Shown: piece by piece, positions 1 through 8,770 of the stretch
How the letters are laid out: every line of letters begins with the position of its first letter
Numbering within the stretch: the first letter of the stretch is position 1
Source: Streptomyces roseifaciens
Lineage (GTDB): Bacteria > Actinomycetota > Actinomycetes > Streptomycetales > Streptomycetaceae
Length of the DNA: 64,000 nucleotides
Direction: 5' to 3'
NCBI RefSeq assembly: GCF_001445655.1
Contig: NZ_LNBE01000004.1
Span: 992,001 to 1,056,000 of the forward strand
Position numbers and translations under genes: made by a program
Notes under the pieces: model-generated
Told to the model about the DNA's origin: nothing
What the model saw: the letters and a program-made list of their open reading frames with translations, nothing else
Databases searched by the model: none

Positions 1-302
1 TGGCCGGCCTGGTCGACAAGGGCAACAGCGTCATCGTCATCGAGCACAACCTCGACGTGATCAAGACCGCCGACTGGGTCGTGGACATGGGCCCCGAGGG
101 CGGCAACGGCGGCGGCCTGGTCATCGCCGAGGGCACGCCCGAGGACGTCGCGTCCGTGCCGTCCAGCCACACCGGCAAGTTCCTGCGGGAGCTGCTGGGG
201 GACCGGGTGAGCGATGCGCCTGCGGTCTCCGCTCCGAAGGCACGGAAGAAGGCCGCGGCCAAGAAGGCGCCGGCCAAGAAGGCCGCTGCCGGGAAGGCGT
301 GA
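1..302 (+). CDS. uvrA: UvrA excinuclease ABC subunit A, C-terminal end (partial)
   Basis: Only the last ~99 codons are in the window; the reading frame is open from base 3. The residues [20 protein letters not shown] are the post-Walker-B/H-loop region of the second ABC ATPase of UvrA, followed by the family's GPEGG...G..I..GTPE signature. UvrA is the damage-scanning ATPase that loads UvrB in nucleotide excision repair. After the conserved end the protein carries a Lys/Ala-rich tail of about 25 residues ([12 protein letters not shown] type), of the low-complexity basic kind often added to actinobacterial DNA-binding proteins; its role is not known. The gene converges on the sugar kinase with a gap of only 21 bp. 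uvrC lies 4.4 kb downstream on the same strand. Confidence 0.95.
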   Translation, partial: AGLVDKGNSVIVIEHNLDVIKTADWVVDMGPEGGNGGGLVIAEGTPEDVASVPSSHTGKFLRELLGDRVSDAPAVSAPKARKKAAAKKAPAKKAAAGKA

Positions 303-323
303 CCACGCCCTCCCGGGCGGAGG

Positions 324-1250
324 TCATGACGACAGCTCGGCGCCGTACGGCGGCTCCGCACCGGCCCTCGTGCAGGTGAGGGCCGCCGCGCGGGCCGCGA
401 AGGACAGCGCGTCGCGCCAGGCGGGGCCGTCGAGCCGGGCGGGCCCGTCCAGCGCGCCCGGCAGCGCCGCGAGGCGGTGGAGCAGCGCGGCGTTCACCGT
501 GTCCCCCGCGCCGATCGTGTCGGTGACCGCCACGCGGGGCGCGGGCACGCCGATCCGCTCGCCGGAGCGCGTGTGGACGGCGAGCCCCTCGCCGCCGTGC
601 GTGATGACCACCGCGGCCGGGCCGGCCGCCAGCCACTCCTCCGGGGAGCCGCCCAGCCAGCGGGCGTCCTCGGCGGAGAGCTTCAGCACCGACACGTACG
701 GCAGCCAGGAGCGGAAGCGGGCCCGGTAGGAGTCCGCGTCGGGGATCAGCCCCGGGCGCACGTTCGGGTCGAGCAGGGTGAAGACCCCGCGCTCCGCCTC
801 GCGCCGCAGCAGGGCCTCGTACGCGCTCGCCCCCGGCTCCAGCACCAGCGAGCACGTGCCCAGGCACAGCGCCCGTGCCGGGCCCGGCAGCGGCCCGGGC
901 AGCTCGAAGAGCCGGTCGGCGGTGCCCTGCGCGTAGAAGCCGTAGCCCGCGGAGCCGTCCGCGCCGATGTCGGCCACCGCCAGGGTCGTCGGCTCGGGCC
1001 CCCGCTGCACCAGCGCCGTGTCCACCCCCGCGGCCCGAAGGCCGGCCAGCAGCGCCTCCCCGAAGCCGTCCGTGGAGACCCGCGAGCAGAACGCGGCCGC
1101 CGTCCCCAGTCGCCCCAGGGCGACGGCGGTGTTGTACGGGCCGCCGCCGCGCCGCGGCAGCAGGGCCGGCAGGTCGCCGGCGGGGTCCCCGTCCGGCGCC
1201 TTGCCGGCCGGCACGAGGTCGATCAGGGCTTCTCCGGCTACGACGATCAC
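324..1250 (-). CDS. PfkB-family carbohydrate kinase (fructokinase-like)
   Basis: A 308-residue ribokinase/PfkB-fold kinase, the usual length. The N-terminus (VIVVAGEALIDLVP) matches fructokinase-type members, GGGPYNTAVALGRLG is the first PfkB signature, and D-T-I-G-A-G-D at about 244-250 is the second signature, carrying the anion hole and catalytic Asp250. It should transfer phosphate from ATP to a free sugar, probably fructose or a related ketose, in the cytoplasm; the exact substrate cannot be read from sequence. The GTG at 1250 is chosen because homology begins immediately there; an in-frame extension to 1874 exists but would run across the divergent Rieske gene. No sugar transporter is adjacent, so the substrate context is missing. 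Confidence 0.85.
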   Translation of the reverse strand: MIVVAGEALIDLVPAGKAPDGDPAGDLPALLPRRGGGPYNTAVALGRLGTAAAFCSRVSTDGFGEALLAGLRAAGVDTALVQRGPEPTTLAVADIGADGSAGYGFYAQGTADRLFELPGPLPGPARALCLGTCSLVLEPGASAYEALLRREAERGVFTLLDPNVRPGLIPDADSYRARFRSWLPYVSVLKLSAEDARWLGGSPEEWLAAGPAAVVITHGGEGLAVHTRSGERIGVPAPRVAVTDTIGAGDTVNAALLHRLAALPGALDGPARLDGPAWRDALSFAARAAALTCTRAGAEPPYGAELSS

Positions 1251-1370
1251 GAAGCGGGTCCTCTCTGGCCGTGGCTCCTGCGGCTCAGCCTGCCAGGCGC
1301 AGGGCGGTCCCGGGGGCCGGGTAAGGTCGACGATCGGCAGTTCACCGTGAGTCCAGCGCTGGAGCCCCCC

Positions 1371-1826
1371 ATGACCACCCCCTCGTGCCCGCAGAGCCCC
1401 GCCGAGCCCCCTTGTGCGTCGCGGCGCACCGTGCTGCTCCGGGGCGCCGCGCTCGCGGGCGCCGCCGGGCTGGGGGCCGCCGCCTGCGACGGCAAGACGG
1501 GCCCCAAGGCGTCCGCCACGCCCACCGCTCCGGTGGATCTCGGTGCGGCGGACGGCGTGCCCGTCGGCCAGGCGCGGCTCTTCCGGGAGGAGCGGCTGGT
1601 CGTCTCGCAGACCGCTCCGGGCGAGTACAAGGCCTTCAGCGCGGTGTGCACGCACGCGGGCTGCGTGGCCGACAAGGTGGAGAACGGCAAGGTCCGCTGC
1701 CCCTGTCACGGCAGCGAGTTCGACGCGAACACCGGCAAGGTCCTCCAGGGCCCGGCCGGCGCCCCGCTGCCGGCCGTGCCGGTCAAGGCGGTCGGCGGCA
1801 AGCTGATCGCGGGCCCGGAGGCCTGA
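1371..1826 (+). CDS. Tat-exported Rieske (2Fe-2S) protein
   Basis: A 151-residue protein with a twin-arginine leader (S-R-R-T-V-L-L at 18-24 followed by an Ala/Gly/Leu stretch) ending in a possible lipobox Cys39, so probably a folded, exported and perhaps lipid-anchored iron-sulfur protein. The Rieske cluster motifs are intact: C93-T-H95-A-G-C98 and C110-P-C112-H113-G-S, giving two Cys and two His ligands plus two extra Cys that could form the stabilising disulfide seen in cytochrome bc-type Rieske domains. Small Tat-dependent Rieske proteins are common in Streptomyces, usually without an assigned partner. It is divergent from the sugar kinase and converges on the XRE regulator. Electron-transfer partner unknown. 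Confidence 0.88.
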   Translation: MTTPSCPQSPAEPPCASRRTVLLRGAALAGAAGLGAAACDGKTGPKASATPTAPVDLGAADGVPVGQARLFREERLVVSQTAPGEYKAFSAVCTHAGCVADKVENGKVRCPCHGSEFDANTGKVLQGPAGAPLPAVPVKAVGGKLIAGPEA

Positions 1827-1890
1827 GCCGCCGCCGGGCACGCCCTCCGGCCCCGGCCGGCCCTCGGGCGTCACCCCGGTCGTCCGGTCC

Positions 1891-2838
1891 TCAGGACCAG
1901 TCCCAGGCGATCCCCACGATCCCCGGGCGCACCGTCTGCTCCACCAGGTGCACCATGCGGTGGCGCCCCGCGAGCGTCAGCTCCTGCTGCCCGCCGCGGG
2001 GCGCGCCCGCCGAGGTGCGGGTGAAGCGCAGGCAGTGCGCGGGCAGCTCGGCGGCGTCGAAGCGGACCTGCAGCACGTACTGCCCGCCGGCGAAGCTGAA
2101 GCCGCGCACGTACTCGCTGCTGGGCCCCGCGGTGCCGTCCTCGAAGCCGTAGCCGAAGACGTACGTGTCCCCGGCCCGCAGCCGGGTGTCGAAGAGCAGC
2201 TCCGCGACGAGCACGCCGGCCGCCGTGTGCCACCGCACCCGGCCGACGCGGCAGTTCTCGTTCGCCCGCACGGTCACCCGGCCGGGGTCGCAGCCCCGGT
2301 CCCCGTGGTGGATGGCGAGGTAGCGGTCCACGCCGTCGCGGTGGGCGCGCACGACGTGGTGGGAGTCGCGCCCCTGCAGCTCCCGGCCGGCGCCTATGCG
2401 GACCCGCTCCAGGTGGCAGACGGTGTGCAGGCCGCCGTCGGAGGGGGAGCCCAGGTCGGCGAGGAGCCGTTCCAGGGCGCGGGACTCCTCGACCAGGGAG
2501 CGGTACGAGCGCGCGGCGGGCCGCTCGGCACCGGTGAGCGGGGAGGCCGGCTCCAGCAGCCGGGTCAGGGAGTGGGCGGGCAGCTCCAGGAGCTCTTCCA
2601 GCGCCCGCACCGCCCTGAGCGACTCCGCGCGCTGCGGCCGGCGCGCGCCCTGCTGCCAGTAGCTGAGGCTCGTCACGCCGACGTGCACGCCGCGCTGCGC
2701 GAGCCGGTGCTGCACGCGGTGCAGCGCGAGCCCCCGTGCGCTGAGCGCGGTCCGCAGTGCCACGTGGAAGGGCCCGGTGCGCAGGGCCAGGGCCAGTTCG
2801 GCCTCGGTCGCGTCGCCGTTCGCGCGTCTGCGTGCCAT
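1891..2838 (-). CDS. XRE-type helix-turn-helix regulator with large C-terminal domain
   Basis: A 315-residue protein. Residues ~15-95 look like a lambda-repressor (XRE) fold: a helical segment, then VTSLSYWQQGARRPQR as probable recognition helix and turn, then a Leu-rich helix (ESLRAVRALEELLELPAHSL). The remaining ~200 residues (about 110-315) are rich in predicted beta strands and Trp/Tyr/Gly, resembling a ligand- or carbohydrate-binding beta sandwich; I cannot assign a family. The ATG at 2838 gives the best N-terminus; a GTG 9 bases upstream is an alternative. It is divergent from the secreted papain-like protease, and the 235-bp gap is loaded with TTCAC/GTGAA half-sites, which suggests that it controls itself and the protease. 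Confidence 0.72.
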   Translation of the reverse strand: MARRRANGDATEAELALALRTGPFHVALRTALSARGLALHRVQHRLAQRGVHVGVTSLSYWQQGARRPQRAESLRAVRALEELLELPAHSLTRLLEPASPLTGAERPAARSYRSLVEESRALERLLADLGSPSDGGLHTVCHLERVRIGAGRELQGRDSHHVVRAHRDGVDRYLAIHHGDRGCDPGRVTVRANENCRVGRVRWHTAAGVLVAELLFDTRLRAGDTYVFGYGFEDGTAGPSSEYVRGFSFAGGQYVLQVRFDAAELPAHCLRFTRTSAGAPRGGQQELTLAGRHRMVHLVEQTVRPGIVGIAWDWS

Positions 2839-2859
2839 CCGTCCCACCCCTGCGCCTCT

Positions 2860-3000
2860 GTGAATATTCACCAGCGGTGAATGCGGCGGGGGCCGCCGGA
2901 CCGCTGTGATCCTCATGGCCGGGCAGCGGACGTTCACATCCGGTACGCCTCGTTCACACCGTCGGCTCACCGAGCATTGAAGCCGGTTGACCATTCACTG
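2860..3000. promoter_or_regulatory. Cluster of TTCAC/GTGAA half-sites (putative operator array)
   Basis: In the gap between the XRE regulator and the protease gene there is a perfect 12-bp palindrome GTGAATATTCAC at 2860-2871, a GGTGAATG half-site at 2876-2883, two GTTCACA sites exactly 20 bp apart (2932-2938 and 2952-2958) and CATTCACTG at 2992-3000. Six copies of the TTCAC core within 140 bp of ~70% GC DNA is far above chance. The palindrome lies ~22 bp upstream of the regulator start and the last site lies inside the likely protease promoter spacer. Reading it as the operator of the adjacent regulator is inference. Confidence 0.5.
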
Positions 3001-3015
3001 ACAACTCCCTGATGC
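2987..3015 (+). promoter_or_regulatory. Possible vegetative promoter of the papain-like protease
   Basis: TTGACC at 2987-2992 resembles a -35 box; 17 bases later TGATGC at 3010-3015 is a weak -10. One TTCAC half-site lies within the spacer, so repressor binding there would block RNA polymerase. Start codon at 3074, preceded by GGGAGGAACGTCC, a good ribosome binding site. Confidence 0.35.
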
Positions 3016-3073
3016 TCCTGACCAGCGTCCGGACGCGCCTCCATCACCACCCCCCGCCTCGGGAGGAACGTCC

Positions 3074-3703
3074 ATGTCCCGTGCATCGGCACAACCGAAC
3101 AAGTCCGGAAGGACCCGCATACGCGGCAGACGGCTGTCCACCGCAGCCGCCGTGGCCGCCGCCCTGCTCCTCGCCGTCCCCACCACGGCGTCCGCAGCCG
3201 GCGGCGACCAGCCTTCCCTGCGCGCCTCGAAGAAGCTCGACATCACCATGCAGGCCCAGCAGAAGAGCAATTGGTGCTGGGCCGCCTCCGGCAACACCAT
3301 CGCCACCTGGCTCGGGCGCAACTACACCCAGAACCAGTTCTGCAACGCGGCCTTCCGCCGCCAGATGGGCTCGGAGTGCCCCAACAACCAGGCCACGCTG
3401 GGCAATGTGCAGACCGCCTTCCAGTGGGCGGGCATCAACCCCGGTTCGTACGTGACCGGGTGGCTGCGCTACCCGACCGTCCAGAACGAGGTCAGCGCCA
3501 ACAGGCCCATTGAGACGCGCATCCAGTGGTCCTCCGGCGGCGGCCACATGCACGTCATCTACGGCTACGACGACGCGAACCAGTTCGTCTACTGGGGCGA
3601 CCCCTGGCCCTCCAGCAACCGCTACAACTGGGCGTCCCACAGCTGGTACGTGAACAACAACAACTTCTCCTGGACCCACTCGCTCTACCGGATCGGGGCG
3701 TGA
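3074..3703 (+). CDS. Secreted papain-like cysteine protease (AvrRpt2/C39-like)
   Basis: 209 residues. A Sec signal peptide (twin Arg-rich n-region, hydrophobic 22-36, probable cleavage after ASA at 39-41) precedes a compact papain-like domain. Catalytic residues are recognisable: Q63 (oxyanion) and C68 in QQKSNWCWAAS, H158 in GGGHMHVIYGYD, and D176 in YWGDPWP. This pattern is that of the papain-like family that includes Pseudomonas AvrRpt2 and many actinobacterial secreted proteins. The mature protein has three further Cys (C90, C102 and none obvious elsewhere), perhaps one disulfide. The natural substrate is unknown. It is followed after 4 bp by a membrane-tethered secreted protein, and it is divergent from an XRE-type regulator, so the three genes probably form one functional unit. 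Confidence 0.8.
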   Translation: MSRASAQPNKSGRTRIRGRRLSTAAAVAAALLLAVPTTASAAGGDQPSLRASKKLDITMQAQQKSNWCWAASGNTIATWLGRNYTQNQFCNAAFRRQMGSECPNNQATLGNVQTAFQWAGINPGSYVTGWLRYPTVQNEVSANRPIETRIQWSSGGGHMHVIYGYDDANQFVYWGDPWPSSNRYNWASHSWYVNNNNFSWTHSLYRIGA

Positions 3704-3707
3704 CGTC

Positions 3708-4553
3708 ATGACCGACCGGATGCACCAGCAGCAGCACGTCCGGAGGAACGCGGCCCGTGCGGCGGCCGCCGGCGCGCTCACCGTCGCCCTCCTCGGCCTC
3801 GCACCCCTCGCGCACGCCGCCACGCCGGCGCCTCCCGCGGCCCCCACCGCCGCCGGAGTCTCCGCCGCGCACGAAGCGGCCGCCTCCTCCTCGACGCTCG
3901 GGACGCTGTCCCGCTTCTTCGCCCGCGACGGTGCGGTCGCCGCGGCGAAGGCGCAGCCGAGGATCGAGGGCGCGACGGTGCCCGTCTACACGCTCTCCCC
4001 GGAGTTCGTGGCGGGCAAGGACGGCGCCCCCGTCGCCACGCTCGAATTCCTCGCCAGCAAGGCCGTCTCGTCCGACGGGCAGAAGGCGTCGGTGTGGACG
4101 GCGCGCACCGGAGGCGACTGGAAGGTCGTCAACATCGCCACCGGTGACGACGAGACGCGCTACGCCGCCGAGGGGGCGCAGAAGCTCGGCGGCGGCACCG
4201 TCTTCCGTGAGCCGCAGATCGACGCCTGGTACGTCCAGCGCGGCGACAAGGTCCTGCCGCTGGACGCCGACGCCGTCCGTGCCGTCGGCGCGCAGGGCAC
4301 TACGCTCGACGGCTACCGCGCCCGCGTCCACAAGGCGTACGGCGACAAGCTGCCCGGCTCCGCGTACGCGAAGGACGGCCGGGCGGGCGGCTACGGTCCG
4401 CAGCAGGACGCGGCCGCGGAGCAGCAGGCGGCCCCGGCGCCGCAGGACGGTTCCGGCCCGCTGAGCACCACCTCCGCCGCGGCGGCCGGCGGTGCGGCCC
4501 TGCTCCTCGGCGCGGGTGCGGTGGCCGCGCGGCGCAGGCTCCGGCGCCGCTGA
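3708..4553 (+). CDS. Secreted, C-terminally membrane-tethered protein, partner of the protease
   Basis: 281 residues, no family recognised. It has a Sec signal peptide (hydrophobic ~18-36, cleavage near AHA|A at 38), a ~200-residue extracellular domain with mixed alpha/beta character, a Gln/Ala/Pro linker, and a C-terminal hydrophobic helix (Ala/Gly/Leu, about 253-275) ending in RRRLRRR. The C-terminal layout looks like a sortase substrate but I find no LPXTG or LAXTG; the nearest element is PLSTTS, so simple membrane anchoring is more likely. The start is 4 bp after the protease stop, implying co-translation. It could be a substrate, an inhibitor/pro-domain in trans, or a surface receptor for the protease. 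A strong terminator follows at 4561-4586. Confidence 0.7.
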   Translation: MTDRMHQQQHVRRNAARAAAAGALTVALLGLAPLAHAATPAPPAAPTAAGVSAAHEAAASSSTLGTLSRFFARDGAVAAAKAQPRIEGATVPVYTLSPEFVAGKDGAPVATLEFLASKAVSSDGQKASVWTARTGGDWKVVNIATGDDETRYAAEGAQKLGGGTVFREPQIDAWYVQRGDKVLPLDADAVRAVGAQGTTLDGYRARVHKAYGDKLPGSAYAKDGRAGGYGPQQDAAAEQQAAPAPQDGSGPLSTTSAAAAGGAALLLGAGAVAARRRLRRR

Positions 4554-4560
4554 CCGCTCC

Positions 4561-4586
4561 GGGAGCCGGCCTCCGGGCCGGCTCCC
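4561..4586 (+). terminator. Terminator after the protease-partner operon
   Basis: GGGAGCCGGC (4561-4570) pairs perfectly with GCCGGCTCCC (4577-4586) around a 6-nt loop, and is followed by TTCC. It lies 8 bp past the stop codon and separates this operon from uvrC. Confidence 0.75.
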
Positions 4587-4685
4587 TTCCGGCTCCGTCC
4601 CCGGCAGCCACCCCCCGCCGGGGCCGGAGCCGGTCCCTCCGCAGGCGGACGCGGATTGTCACTGCCCGCAAGTAGGGTGTGTGAC

Positions 4686-6722
4686 ATGGCCGACCCCAGC
4701 AGCTACCGACCCAAGCCGGGACAGATCCCCGACTCGCCGGGGGTCTACAGATTCCGTGACGAACACGGCCGGGTGATCTACGTCGGGAAGGCGAAGAGCC
4801 TGCGCCAGCGGCTCTCCTCGTACTTCCAGGACCTCGCCGGCCTGCACACGCGCACCCGCACGATGGTGACCACGGCCGCCTCCGTCGAGTGGACCGTGGT
4901 CTCCACCGAGGTCGAGGCGCTCCAGCTGGAGTACACCTGGATCAAGGAGTACGACCCCCGCTTCAACGTCAAGTACCGCGACGACAAGAGCTATCCCTCC
5001 CTCGCCGTGACCATGGGCGAGGAGTTCCCGCGCGTCCAGGTCATGCGCGGCCCCAAGAAGAAGGGCGTGCGCTACTTCGGCCCGTACGCCCACGCCTGGG
5101 CCATCCGCGAGACCGTCGACCTGATGCTGCGCGTCTTCCCCGTGCGCACCTGCTCCGCCGGGGTGTTCAAGCGCTCGGCCCAGATCGGCCGCCCCTGTCT
5201 GCTGGGGTACATCGGCAAGTGCTCCGCCCCCTGCGTCGGCCGCGTCAGCGCCGAGGAGCACCGTGAACTGGCCGAGGAGTTCTGCGACTTCATGGCCGGC
5301 CGCACCGGTGCCTACCTGCGCCGCCTGGAGCAGCAGATGCACGAGGCCGCCGAGGAGATGGAGTACGAGAAGGCCGCCCGGCTGCGGGACGACATAGAGG
5401 CCCTCCGGCGCGCCCTGGAGAAGAACGCCGTCGTCCTCGCCGACGCCACCGACGCCGACCTGATCGCCGTCGCCGAGGACGAGCTGGAGGCCGCGGTGCA
5501 GATCTTCCACGTGCGCGGCGGCAGGGTGCGCGGCCAGCGCGGCTGGGTGACCGACAAGGTGGAGGCCGTCGACACGGCGGGTCTCGTCGAGCACGCCCTG
5601 CAGCAGCTCTACGGCGAGGAGCGCGGCGACGCCGTGCCCAAGGAGGTCCTGGTCCCGGCCCTGCCGGAGCCGGTGGAGCCCGTCGCCCAGTGGCTGGGCG
5701 AGCGCCGCGGCTCCCGGGTCGACCTGCGCATCCCCCAGCGCGGCGACAAGAAGGACCTGATGGCCACGGTCCAGCGCAACGCCCAGCAGGCCCTCGTCCT
5801 GCACAAGACCAAGCGCGCCTCCGACCTGACCACCCGCTCGCGGGCTCTGGAGGAGATCGCCGAGGCCCTGGAGCTGGATTCCGCGCCGCTGCGCATCGAG
5901 TGCTTCGACATCTCCCACCTCCAGGGCCAGGACGTGGTGGCGTCGATGGTCGTCTTCGAGGACGGCCTGGCGCGCAAGAGCGAGTACCGCCGCTTCCAGA
6001 TCAAATCCTTCGAGGGTCAGGACGACGTCCGGTCGATGCACGAAGTGATCGGCCGCAGGTTCCGCCGCTATCTGCAGGAGAAGCAGAAGGCGGGGGAGTG
6101 GTCCGAGGAGAACGCGGTCGAGGAGGAGAACGGGCGCGGCGAGGACGTCCGCGCCGGGGATCCCCGCACCGGGGAGGTCCCCGTCGGGGAGGCCCGCACC
6201 GAGGACGGGCGCCCCAAGCGCTTCGCCTACCCGCCGCAGCTGGTCGTCGTTGACGGCGGGCAGCCGCAGGTGGCGGCCGCCCGGAGGGCGCTGGACGAGC
6301 TCGGCATCGAGGACGTGGCGGTCTGCGGCCTGGCCAAGCGGCTGGAGGAGGTCTGGCTGCCCGGCGAGGACGACCCCGTCGTGCTGCCCCGCACCAGCGA
6401 GGGCCTCTACCTCCTGCAGCGCGTGCGCGACGAGGCCCACCGCTTCGCCATCGCCTACCAGCGCAGCAAACGCACCGGGACGCTGAGGGCCGGGCCGCTC
6501 GACGAGGTCCCGGGCCTGGGCGAGACCCGCAAGAAGGCGCTGCTCAAGCACTTCGGCTCGGTCAAGCGGCTGCGCGCCGCCACGGTCGAGCAGATCTGCG
6601 AGACGCCGGGCATCGGCCGCAAGACCGCCGAGACGATCGCCGCCGCGCTCGCGGCGGCCGCCCCGCCCGCCCCCGCCGTGAACACGGCCACAGGCGAGAT
6701 CATGGAAGAGGCGGGGGAATGA
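4686..6722 (+). CDS. uvrC: UvrC excinuclease ABC subunit C
   Basis: 678 residues. UvrC makes both incisions around a DNA lesion after UvrA/UvrB damage recognition. Domains in order: GIY-YIG nuclease at ~15-95 (GVYRFRD...[14 protein letters not shown]), UVR/UvrB-binding domain near 205-240 ([20 protein letters not shown]), RNase H-like 5' incision domain from ~380 ([20 protein letters not shown]) and two helix-hairpin-helix motifs at the end ([35 protein letters not shown]). Between the halves of the endonuclease domain lies a ~45-residue Glu/Gly-rich acidic insert (about 475-520), which is variable among actinobacteria. ATG at 4686 is used because homology starts at once. First gene of the uvrC-rapZ-yvcK-whiA run. 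Confidence 0.97.
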   Translation: MADPSSYRPKPGQIPDSPGVYRFRDEHGRVIYVGKAKSLRQRLSSYFQDLAGLHTRTRTMVTTAASVEWTVVSTEVEALQLEYTWIKEYDPRFNVKYRDDKSYPSLAVTMGEEFPRVQVMRGPKKKGVRYFGPYAHAWAIRETVDLMLRVFPVRTCSAGVFKRSAQIGRPCLLGYIGKCSAPCVGRVSAEEHRELAEEFCDFMAGRTGAYLRRLEQQMHEAAEEMEYEKAARLRDDIEALRRALEKNAVVLADATDADLIAVAEDELEAAVQIFHVRGGRVRGQRGWVTDKVEAVDTAGLVEHALQQLYGEERGDAVPKEVLVPALPEPVEPVAQWLGERRGSRVDLRIPQRGDKKDLMATVQRNAQQALVLHKTKRASDLTTRSRALEEIAEALELDSAPLRIECFDISHLQGQDVVASMVVFEDGLARKSEYRRFQIKSFEGQDDVRSMHEVIGRRFRRYLQEKQKAGEWSEENAVEEENGRGEDVRAGDPRTGEVPVGEARTEDGRPKRFAYPPQLVVVDGGQPQVAAARRALDELGIEDVAVCGLAKRLEEVWLPGEDDPVVLPRTSEGLYLLQRVRDEAHRFAIAYQRSKRTGTLRAGPLDEVPGLGETRKKALLKHFGSVKRLRAATVEQICETPGIGRKTAETIAAALAAAAPPAPAVNTATGEIMEEAGE

Positions 6723-6788
6723 TGGGGCACGCAGTATGGAAGACGGGGCCGCACCCGCGGCACCGTCGGTGAGACGGGGGTAGGCAGT

Positions 6789-7721
6789 ATGACCGGGACC
6801 GAGCGAGACGGAGCACAGGTGAGTACGGGCACGACGGCGGATGCGACCGGCGAGGGCACGGCCATCCCCGAACTGGTGATCATCTCCGGCATGTCGGGGG
6901 CGGGCCGCAGCACCGCCGCCAAGTGCCTGGAGGACCTCGGCTGGTTCGTCGTGGACAACCTGCCGCCCGCCCTGATCCCCACCATGGTGGACCTCGGCGC
7001 CCGCTCCCAGGGCAACGTGGCCCGGATCGCCGTGGTCGTGGACGTGCGCGGCCGGCGCTTCTTCGACAACCTCCGCGAGTCCCTGGCCGACCTGGCCGCC
7101 AAGAAGGTCAAGCGGCGCGTGATCTTCCTGGAGGCCTCCGACGACGCCCTGGTGCGCCGCTTCGAGTCCGTGCGCCGCCCGCACCCCCTCCAGGGCTCCG
7201 GGCGCATCGTCGACGGCATCGCCGCCGAGCGGGACCTGCTGCGCGAGCTGCGCGGCGACGCCGACCTGGTGATCGACACCTCCAGCCTCAACGTCCACGA
7301 GCTGCGCGCCAAGATGGACGCCCAGTTCGCCGGCGAGGAGGAGCCGGAGCTGCGGGCCACCGTCATGTCCTTCGGCTACAAGTACGGCCTGCCCGTCGAC
7401 GCCGACCTCGTGGTGGACTGCCGCTTCCTGCCCAACCCGCACTGGGTGCCGGAGCTGCGCCCCTTCACGGGCCTCAACGAGGAGGTCTCGGGCTACGTCT
7501 TCAACCAGCCCGGCGCCAAGGAGTTCCTCGACCGCTACACCGAGCTCCTGCAGCTCATCGCCGCGGGCTACCGCCGCGAGGGCAAGCGCTACGTGACCAT
7601 CGCGGTCGGCTGCACCGGCGGCAAGCACCGCTCCGTCGCCATGTCCGAGAAGCTCGCCCACCGCCTGGCCTCCGAGGGCGTGGAGACCGTCGTCGTCCAC
7701 CGGGACATGGGGCGCGAGTGA
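6789..7721 (+). CDS. rapZ: RapZ-family nucleotide-binding protein (YvcJ)
   Basis: 310 residues. Walker A is GMSGAGRST near 38-46 and the C-terminal half carries the family hallmark GCTGGKHRSVAMSE. In E. coli RapZ is the adaptor that delivers GlmZ RNA to RNase E; in Gram-positives the orthologue YvcJ binds and hydrolyses nucleotides and is always linked to yvcK and whiA, but its molecular role is not settled. The first ~30 residues (Thr/Gly/Ala-rich) are not conserved, so a start at the GTG in VSTGTT (6822) is possible. Its TGA overlaps the GTG of yvcK (GTGA), indicating translational coupling. Confidence 0.94.
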   Translation: MTGTERDGAQVSTGTTADATGEGTAIPELVIISGMSGAGRSTAAKCLEDLGWFVVDNLPPALIPTMVDLGARSQGNVARIAVVVDVRGRRFFDNLRESLADLAAKKVKRRVIFLEASDDALVRRFESVRRPHPLQGSGRIVDGIAAERDLLRELRGDADLVIDTSSLNVHELRAKMDAQFAGEEEPELRATVMSFGYKYGLPVDADLVVDCRFLPNPHWVPELRPFTGLNEEVSGYVFNQPGAKEFLDRYTELLQLIAAGYRREGKRYVTIAVGCTGGKHRSVAMSEKLAHRLASEGVETVVVHRDMGRE

Positions 7722-8770
7722 CCGGCCGCACGTCCCGGCTCCGCCGGGTGCGCCGCCTCGTCCCCGGACGGACCACCCGGGGGCCCGAGGGCCGTGCGAA
7801 GCGCGGCGCCCAGCCCAAGGTCGTCGCCCTCGGCGGCGGCCACGGCCTGTCCGCCTCGCTCGCCGCCCTGCGCCGGATCACCGGCGACCTCACCGCCGTC
7901 GTCACCGTCGCCGACGACGGCGGCTCCAGCGGCCGGCTCCGCGACGAGCTGGGCGTCCTGCCCCCGGGCGACCTGCGCAAGGCCCTCGCGGCCCTGTGCG
8001 GCGACGACGACTGGGGCCAGACCTGGGCCCGGGTGATCAAGCACCGCTTCACCAGCGAGGGCGATCTGCACGACCACGCCGTCGGCAATCTGCTGATCGT
8101 CGCCCTGTGGGAGCAGCTCGGCGACCCCGTGCAGGCCCTCGACCTGGTCGGCAAGCTGCTGGGCGCGCACGGCCGGGTGCTGCCCATGTCCGCCGTGCCG
8201 CTGGAGCTGCAGGCCCTCGTCAGGGGGCACGACCCCGCCGAGCCCGGCGCCCTCAGCACCGTCCGCGGCCAGGCCACGGTGGCGCTGACCCCGGGCGAGG
8301 TGCAGTCCGTGCACGTCGTGCCGGAGGATCCGCCGGCCGTGCCGGAGGCGGTCGCCGCCGTCCTCGACGCGGACTGGGTGGTGCTCGGCCCCGGCTCCTG
8401 GTTCTCCTCCGTCATCCCGCACCTGCTCGTCCCCGAGCTGCTGGAAGCCCTGCAGGAGACCAAGGCCCGCCGGGTGCTGTCGTTGAATCTCGCACCACAA
8501 CCGGGTGAAACCGATGGCTTCTCCCCGCAGCGTCATTTGGAGGTTTTGGCCCGACACGCCCCTAAACTCGCCCTGGACGTGGTGCTGGCCGACGAGGCCG
8601 CCGTGCCCGACCGCGAGAGCCTCACCGATGCCGCTAAGCGGCTCGGGGCCGCGGTCGAGCTGGCGCCGGTCGCCGCGCCCGACGGCTCCCCGACCCACGA
8701 CCCGGAGCTGTTGGCCGCCGCGTACGACCGTATTTTTCGGATGCATGGAAGGATCGGCCCATGGCGATGA
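7718..8770 (+). CDS. yvcK: YvcK/CofD-like gluconeogenesis factor
   Basis: 350 residues with the CofD-like fold: [18 protein letters not shown] at the start of the domain, [26 protein letters not shown] and the [14 protein letters not shown] motif. YvcK proteins bind UDP-sugars (UDP-GlcNAc) and link carbon status to cell-wall synthesis; the mycobacterial orthologue CuvA has a similar role. The ~30-residue Arg-rich N-terminal extension is unusual in composition and may not be part of the fold. The GTG start overlaps the rapZ stop by 4 nt, and the 3' end overlaps the whiA start by 10 nt, so all three are one translation unit. Confidence 0.93.
   Translation: MTGRTSRLRRVRRLVPGRTTRGPEGRAKRGAQPKVVALGGGHGLSASLAALRRITGDLTAVVTVADDGGSSGRLRDELGVLPPGDLRKALAALCGDDDWGQTWARVIKHRFTSEGDLHDHAVGNLLIVALWEQLGDPVQALDLVGKLLGAHGRVLPMSAVPLELQALVRGHDPAEPGALSTVRGQATVALTPGEVQSVHVVPEDPPAVPEAVAAVLDADWVVLGPGSWFSSVIPHLLVPELLEALQETKARRVLSLNLAPQPGETDGFSPQRHLEVLARHAPKLALDVVLADEAAVPDRESLTDAAKRLGAAVELAPVAAPDGSPTHDPELLAAAYDRIFRMHGRIGPWR

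Noticed and set aside
2932..2958. PHO box formed by the two GTTCACA sites
   Set aside because: Their spacing is 20 bp rather than 11 or 22, and the downstream genes are not phosphate genes; an operator of the adjacent regulator fits better.
4659..7700. A 1013-codon minus-strand frame over uvrC and rapZ
   Set aside because: Its translation is low-complexity (Gly/Leu/Ala/Val/His) with no motifs, and it mirrors the third-position GC of two certain plus-strand genes.
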